DNA of 64,000 bases. Origin: 38-11 sp964539975. GTDB taxonomy: Bacteria; Bacillota; Clostridia; Tissierellales; Dethiosulfatibacteraceae. Below, in pieces: positions 59,017 through 64,000 of the stretch. A model generated the notes under the pieces. It made no database searches. It was not told the DNA's origin and saw only the letters and a program-made list of their open reading frames with translations. The stretch covers positions 85,953 to 149,952 of the forward strand of contig CAZIKK010000004.1 in the NCBI GenBank assembly GCA_964539975.1, written 5' to 3'. Both the position numbers and the translations under genes were made by a program. The stretch's first letter is position 1. Every line of letters starts with the position of its first letter.

Positions 59017-60365
59017 GGTTTCTCTCTAAAGCCAGGCACTGTATAACATTCTACTACACTTCCTATGATGCTTTGAGTTCCTACTCGGATATAAGGTCCT
59101 TGAAACACTCCATTGTAAACAAAGCATCCAATCAAATAATTGTAAGGGATGAATTTCATTTTATGTTCTTCAACAGACAACATGTCAATTTGAGGAACGT
59201 CACAGTATTCTTGAATCAAGTAGGATTCTAAACTCTTTTTTTCAAGTATTTCTTTCCACAAATGCGCATCAAAGTCTTTTCCAGCGTAGACACCATGAGA
59301 CGCGTAGCGATCATCTGGTTTGATAATCAAACTGTCTTTTTTTGAAAGGTAGTCTTCCAACACGGCTGAATTTTGTGTATCTAGAATTGTCGTATAGGGC
59401 ACATGCTCTTCTACAAATGATCTTTCTTGCTCGCTGAGAAAAGCAGTGGCTATCTTATCATGTAGAATCGAAAAGAATTTCTTGTTATGTGGTATCTGAG
59501 ACCGTATAGATCCTATTGTACAAACGTAGTCGTTCATAATTGCTTTGATAAAATCCTGGAGTTCTTCTTTGTGTTCGATGATTTCCCAGCTGACCAATCG
59601 TCTGTAAACAGCATCGATTGGTTGATCCTCGTAAAACAACCTGTCACCTTTCATTTCTAACAATCTAGCATCAGCAACTATGCAATGATACCCCGCTGTA
59701 TTGAACACCTTCTGAAACTCTGTGAACTCCTGTGGTATATCACCTGAAATTAAGTCTACAATTGCAACACACGGTTTTTCAGGTCTCACCTTTCTGAATG
59801 TTTGACACCATGCTTCATAGTTTTTTTCAAAAACATGAATCCATGTTTCAAAATACTCTCCATCATTTCTAATCTCTTCAGCCAATCCACTTTCAACTAT
59901 TGTATTTGACGTGCCTATTATTCTTTGAAGCTCTCTTGCCTCTACCATGCCTGAAGAGCCGTCCGTATTGATTTCGCAGAATTGATAACGACCTGTTTCA
60001 ACATCATAAAACAAATCAATTCTTGCTACTGGAACAGCTTGGTCGTATCCTGATTCTTTAAGAATGAGTTGTTCCATTAATTCAGAAAAACCAAAGAGTT
60101 TACGAAAACTAGGATCTTCTAAGTACACCCGAATCACCTTGTCGATGATTTGGATCATCTTTCTTGTGATAAACTCTAAATCATTCCATTGTTTATCTGT
60201 CAGCACAAATGGTTGAAATAAAAAGTCTACAGGCTTCCCCTTGTATTTGGCTGGTGAATGCTTCACAGCTTCAACTGCTTTCAAGTAATCCTCATATGCT
60301 TTGTTTCGGTCATTTTCAATCCAATCTTGATAAGTTTCCCATAGTCTGCTTTTACTTGTTCCCAT
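59013..60365 (-). CDS. ATP-grasp ligase resembling glutathionylspermidine synthase
   Basis: A 450-residue protein with YQFCEINTDGSSGMVEARELQRI near residue 140, matching the GSP-synthase-type ATP-grasp family, and a later lysine/aspartate segment SLIIKPDDRYASHGVYAG and the C-terminal PYNYLIGCFVYNGVFQGPYIRVG. This family joins a carboxylate to an amine with ATP. There is no amidase domain as in E. coli Gsp. The ATG at 60365, after AGGAGG, shares one base with the stop of the glutamate-cysteine ligase gene. Product unknown. Confidence 0.82.
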   Translation of the reverse strand: MGTSKSRLWETYQDWIENDRNKAYEDYLKAVEAVKHSPAKYKGKPVDFLFQPFVLTDKQWNDLEFITRKMIQIIDKVIRVYLEDPSFRKLFGFSELMEQLILKESGYDQAVPVARIDLFYDVETGRYQFCEINTDGSSGMVEARELQRIIGTSNTIVESGLAEEIRNDGEYFETWIHVFEKNYEAWCQTFRKVRPEKPCVAIVDLISGDIPQEFTEFQKVFNTAGYHCIVADARLLEMKGDRLFYEDQPIDAVYRRLVSWEIIEHKEELQDFIKAIMNDYVCTIGSIRSQIPHNKKFFSILHDKIATAFLSEQERSFVEEHVPYTTILDTQNSAVLEDYLSKKDSLIIKPDDRYASHGVYAGKDFDAHLWKEILEKKSLESYLIQEYCDVPQIDMLSVEEHKMKFIPYNYLIGCFVYNGVFQGPYIRVGTQSIIGSVVECYTVPGFREKP

Positions 60366-61672
60366 CACAATTCCTCCTGTTGCCAATTATGCGCTGCGCA
60401 CCATGACAAAGCATGAAACCCAAATTTGTCTACAAGGTTTCTACTATGCATGGCCGGAGTTGTTCTACGCGAAACAAAATCATCGAAGGACTCAATCCAC
60501 CGTTTCTCAATTTCATCTGCGTTTTCTTTTGCTTTGGCTAACAACGTTTCTAGAATCTCTTGACAAGTCTTGCCATCATACGTAGCTTCAAACCCTTTTT
60601 GTTGCATCTTCTTTCTTAACTCACACAACTCGTCATCTGTCATGTTTAACGATAGCCTATACAATTCGTCAAGATTATTGTCGTTGTAAAAAAGATTTTT
60701 GATAAGAGCTGCCAGACCTAAACTCAAAGGTAGAGGGACCGAATCTGCCATTCTAATTTCAATATATCGTCGTACTCTCACATCTGGAAATACCATAGAT
60801 AACAGATGGTCAACTTCCGTGTCTTCATACTCCAAGAAGTCTTGGATGTCTTTGGTGCGTATTTTGCCCGTGCTCATAAACTCTCCATATCGATTCACTA
60901 AAATGGGTGGCGTTTCCAGAATGTAACTGGCATAATCTTCGTAGCTAAAAGCTTTATTCATAACGCCTGGTATGATGCCGCACCTTTCAGAATCTGTATT
61001 ATCCCATATGGCCGTTCTTAAACTATACTGCTCAACTGGTTTTTTTTGACAATAGGGGGAATTATCGGATAGCAATGCTAAAAATGGTGATAAGTAATGT
61101 GCCACTCTGAATTTCTTAATAAAATCATCTTCGTTTCGATAATCGATTACTATCTGGATTGAAGCCGTATGCTTCATCATATGATGACTTAAATGGCCTG
61201 TCTGACTAAAGTATTCAGACATATGACGGTACCTTTTCTTAGGATTAAAAGGGAGTTCGTCTATTCGAGATGTAGGATTGTATCCGATACACATTATCAA
61301 CATATTCTCCTTCTCCAAAATTGGTGAAATATGTTGTAAAAAGTGCCAATAGGCATTGTAAAGATCTGTCAGTTTTTCTTTTGCTATTAAGCTAATCTCA
61401 ATTTGCCCACCAGGTTCTAATGTAATGATATAATCCGAGTGTTTTAATCCTATTAAGTGAGTCTCTTCATAAATTCCCTCATACCCTTTTCCTTTCATTT
61501 GATTCAAAAGATACTCAATACCATATGCTTCATAATAATCTATTGTTCTCAATGAATCTTTTTCTAATATAATATGTTCGATTTCCAATCCAATTTGTAA
61601 GTTGTTATCTCTTTTTTCACCTTGCTTTAATAATGAAACAATCTTTTGTATATGACTTGCGTCTTGATCCAT
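60365..61672 (-). CDS. Glutamate-cysteine ligase-like enzyme (GCS2/GshA family)
   Basis: A 435-residue protein with the GCS hallmarks: IGLEIEHII near residue 27 (metal and ATP ligands), TLEPGGQIEISL, and SHHMMKHTASIQIVIDY, plus RRYIEIRMADSVPL. Members join glutamate to cysteine or another amine. No glutathione synthetase of classical type is present; the coupled ATP-grasp gene takes that place. The ATG at 61672 follows GGAG and lies four bases behind the upstream EAL gene. Confidence 0.86.
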   Translation of the reverse strand: MDQDASHIQKIVSLLKQGEKRDNNLQIGLEIEHIILEKDSLRTIDYYEAYGIEYLLNQMKGKGYEGIYEETHLIGLKHSDYIITLEPGGQIEISLIAKEKLTDLYNAYWHFLQHISPILEKENMLIMCIGYNPTSRIDELPFNPKKRYRHMSEYFSQTGHLSHHMMKHTASIQIVIDYRNEDDFIKKFRVAHYLSPFLALLSDNSPYCQKKPVEQYSLRTAIWDNTDSERCGIIPGVMNKAFSYEDYASYILETPPILVNRYGEFMSTGKIRTKDIQDFLEYEDTEVDHLLSMVFPDVRVRRYIEIRMADSVPLPLSLGLAALIKNLFYNDNNLDELYRLSLNMTDDELCELRKKMQQKGFEATYDGKTCQEILETLLAKAKENADEIEKRWIESFDDFVSRRTTPAMHSRNLVDKFGFHALSWCAAHNWQQEEL

Positions 61673-61676
61673 TGCT

Positions 61677-63752
61677 TTACACTCCATCACTCTTTATTTT
61701 GTTTTGTAACAAGTCTATTAGTTTTAATTCAGGTACCGGTCTTGAAAAGTGATAACCTTGCAATTCATAGCAGTATTTGTCGGATAGATACTCTGCATCT
61801 TCAGGAAATTCAACGCCTTCTGCCAATACTCTCATCCCAAGACTTTTAGCCATTGCCATAATTGCATTGGTAATGGGTATTGCTTTTTGATTCTTGGTTA
61901 TGTTCGTGATGAATGCTTTGTCAATCTTCAGCTTGTCAAAGCTCATTTGATATAATAGCGATAGCGAAGAATGGCCTGTCCCAAAATCGTCTATCGCAAT
62001 GCTGATCCCTTCTGATTTTAGTTTGTTAAACAAGTATTGGCTGCTATTTGTAGATTCCATAGCATGAGTTTCTGTCACTTCAACCTCTATTAGAGAAGGT
62101 TGAATTCTATGGTTTTTAAGTATCATCATGAATTTTTCCACAAAACCTTCATCAGAAAACTGTTTGGCTGAAACATTAATTGCGACTTTTTCTATTCCCA
62201 AATGGCTTATTTTGTTTCGATTAATCATCTGACACACTTCGTCAACAAGCCAATAGCCCATTGGAATAATTAACCCTGTTTCTTCAGCATAAGGAATGAA
62301 CTCATTAGGTCCTATCAAGCCTTGCTTAGGATGATGCCATCTCATCAGTGCTTCTATTCCTATTATGTCATAACTATTGTTCCTTACTTGAGGTTGATAA
62401 TAAACTTTCAGCTGGTCTTTTTCCATCGCGTGCACAAGTTCTTTCCCTAAAACAAACAGCCTTAACGCTCTACGGTTCATAGAGGCCTTAAATAATTTCA
62501 TCGTGTTCTTTCCAGATTCTTTCGCACTCTTTAAAGCAGTATTGGCATTCTTGATCAACATATCTTGATCCACTCCATCGTCTGGGTAAAGGCTCATGCC
62601 GTATGATGCTGTCAGATTCAATTCGTGTCTGTCTATGATCATCTGTTCATTGATGCTGCTATTGATTCGCTCCACTAACATCAGCATTGTTTCCACTGAT
62701 TTGATGTTTCTAAGTATTACTGTGAAGTCATCTCCGCTAAATCTGAACACACTGTCGCTTTTTCTTAGACTGCTTTTAATTCGGTTTGCTATTTCAATAA
62801 GAATCTGATCCCCTATGTTATAGCCCAATGTCTGGTTTACAATCGAAAAATTATCAATGTTAATCACCACAACCGAAAATTTTTCTTTTGATTCGATTGC
62901 TGTAGCAATGGTAGACTGAAGTTTATCTTGCAGCAAGTACCGATTTGGCAACTTTGTCAACAAATCAAAGTTTACGCTGTAATTGAGTTTGTCCATCATG
63001 TCAATTTTTTCTGTTAAATCTGTGCAAATAGCAAAGTATTCTTTTATATTGCCTTTTCCATCTTTAACTGAAGAGATTTTTGCCCATTGCAAATAAGCGC
63101 TTCCATCTTTTTTACGATTCCATATTTCTCCTTCCCATTCGCCTTTGCGAAGGATGCTGTTCCACATGTTATCATAGAAACTCTTGTCGTGCCTATCTGA
63201 TTTTAAAACATTGGGATTCTTTCCAATCAACTCATTAAATTCATATCCTGTGATTCTTGACACAGCAGGATTGATCCATTTAATTCTATTATCTTGATCT
63301 GTAATCATGATGCCTTCAGAGATCTGTCTAACAACATTTGTCATCATCTCCAAAAATAAAGTTGGTTCTTGTTTTTCTTGGATCTCTTTGAAATGACCAT
63401 ATATGAAACTTTCTCCTTGAATTTCAGTAATCGTACCTTCCCCTTCCACAAAGCAAGTTTCTCCATTCTTTTTGATGCATTGAACGGTGTATACAGCAGT
63501 CTTTATCATATTTTCCAATCGCCTATCGATGTTGTTTTTTACTTTCTCATGATCATTTGGATGAACTGTTTCAAAGACACTCTTTCCTATCAATTCATGT
63601 GGTTCATATCCTAAAATTTCTGCAAGGGTTTTGTTTACATGAACAAAATAGTAACCTCTTAGAAGATAAGTTCCATCTGCTTTATGATTTAACTGCTCTA
63701 CTAGATTTATAAATTTTTCATTTCTGGATAGATCTTTGTCATAAATATTCAA
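61677..63752 (-). CDS. PAS-PAS-GGDEF-EAL protein with degenerate GGDEF
   Basis: A cytoplasmic 691-residue protein with two PAS domains (about residues 20-125 and 145-260), a GGDEF domain whose signature reads FSGDDF instead of GGDEF, and an EAL domain with GIEALMRW, EVEVTETHAM, DDFGTGHSSL and AEGVE intact. It is probably a c-di-GMP phosphodiesterase. The TTG at 63752, seven bases after AGGAGG, is the best start. Its stop is four bases from the GshA-like gene, which suggests co-transcription. Confidence 0.9.
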   Translation of the reverse strand: MNIYDKDLSRNEKFINLVEQLNHKADGTYLLRGYYFVHVNKTLAEILGYEPHELIGKSVFETVHPNDHEKVKNNIDRRLENMIKTAVYTVQCIKKNGETCFVEGEGTITEIQGESFIYGHFKEIQEKQEPTLFLEMMTNVVRQISEGIMITDQDNRIKWINPAVSRITGYEFNELIGKNPNVLKSDRHDKSFYDNMWNSILRKGEWEGEIWNRKKDGSAYLQWAKISSVKDGKGNIKEYFAICTDLTEKIDMMDKLNYSVNFDLLTKLPNRYLLQDKLQSTIATAIESKEKFSVVVINIDNFSIVNQTLGYNIGDQILIEIANRIKSSLRKSDSVFRFSGDDFTVILRNIKSVETMLMLVERINSSINEQMIIDRHELNLTASYGMSLYPDDGVDQDMLIKNANTALKSAKESGKNTMKLFKASMNRRALRLFVLGKELVHAMEKDQLKVYYQPQVRNNSYDIIGIEALMRWHHPKQGLIGPNEFIPYAEETGLIIPMGYWLVDEVCQMINRNKISHLGIEKVAINVSAKQFSDEGFVEKFMMILKNHRIQPSLIEVEVTETHAMESTNSSQYLFNKLKSEGISIAIDDFGTGHSSLSLLYQMSFDKLKIDKAFITNITKNQKAIPITNAIMAMAKSLGMRVLAEGVEFPEDAEYLSDKYCYELQGYHFSRPVPELKLIDLLQNKIKSDGV

Positions 63753-64000
63753 AAAAAGCCTCCTAAAACTATGTTTCAAGATAGTATTCTATCATATTTT
63801 CATCGGTAAGGGCTATTCTCTTTCTTTAACTGATAAAAATTTCAAAAATGTATTGAGCGATTCTGGAAAAACATCTCATTAAATGCTACACTTGTTATCA
63901 AGAATGTATTAAGAATCCTGTCATGCTCTTTGTTGTCATGATACGCAACGTGGCAAACTATATCAGCAAGTATTTTTTATTTTCTTTGCGAGTTCATAAC
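63753..64000. other. Upstream region of the PAS-GGDEF-EAL gene
   Basis: No gene, RNA or clear inverted repeat was recognised in these 248 bases beyond the ribosome binding site near 63760. The region is AT-rich and probably holds the promoter of the leftward operon. Confidence 0.5.

Noticed and set aside
1..64000. CRISPR array, transposase, integrase or prophage
   Set aside because: No spaced repeats and no recognisable mobile-element genes were seen; gene order and base use look uniform.

Overview
The window comes from a low-GC, anaerobic, amino-acid-fermenting member of the Clostridia (Firmicutes). Four things point there: the rplU-prp-rpmA-obg block with a Prp-cleaved L27 extension, strong AGGAGG ribosome binding sites with many TTG starts, a full selenocysteine insertion operon, and oxygen-sensitive enzymes (a glycyl-radical dehydratase with its radical-SAM activase and a tungsten-type aldehyde oxidoreductase). 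I cannot name the species. No phage, transposase or CRISPR array was seen.

Layout. 1-4.7 kb: selD-selA-selB and the start of a response regulator; selD itself contains an in-frame UGA with a hairpin just behind it. 4.7-9.6 kb: comEA, a D,D-carboxypeptidase, rsfS-yqeK-nadD and dxr. 9.6-13.1 kb: a cobalamin-type ABC importer under a cobalamin riboswitch; its ATPase carries an extra C-terminal domain. 13.1-14.7 kb: thyX diverging from a TetR regulator, with a shared operator between them. 14.7-20.7 kb: yhbY, obg, rpmA, prp, rplU with an L21 leader, a DUF2344/radical-SAM pair and endonuclease IV. 20.8-34 kb: mostly housekeeping genes (rodA, pseudouridine synthases, RsmF-like methyltransferase, HAD phosphatase, DEAD-box helicase, peptidases, signal peptidase).

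34.1-41.8 kb holds a sigma-54-controlled redox operon. It encodes a [2Fe-2S] protein, an FAD/NAD oxidoreductase, a [4Fe-4S] protein, a BFD-like [2Fe-2S] protein, a DadA/SoxB-type FAD amine oxidoreductase, a four-cluster ferredoxin, an aldehyde:ferredoxin oxidoreductase and, past a hairpin, a ThiS/MoaD-like protein. Its activator gene lies just upstream. 41.8-47 kb has a methyltransferase, GlnRS, proC, a DUF554 membrane protein, an HD protein, the relic of a GGDEF gene and tRNA-Leu(CAA).

47.5-55.8 kb is a hydroxyproline-use island. It has a GGDEF-EAL protein, a second PAS-AAA activator, HypD with its activase, and a proline-racemase-fold trans-3-hydroxy-L-proline dehydratase. Two separate sigma-54 promoters drive it, and a 14-base motif is shared upstream of both. 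HypD makes pyrroline-5-carboxylate, which the nearby proC product can reduce to proline for Stickland fermentation. 56-57.7 kb is mgtE under an M-box riboswitch. 57.7-63.8 kb carries a nitroreductase and a tightly coupled run: PAS-GGDEF-EAL protein, GshA-like glutamate-cysteine ligase, an ATP-grasp ligase resembling glutathionylspermidine synthase, and a YczE-like membrane protein. That run may make and move an uncharacterised gamma-glutamyl compound.
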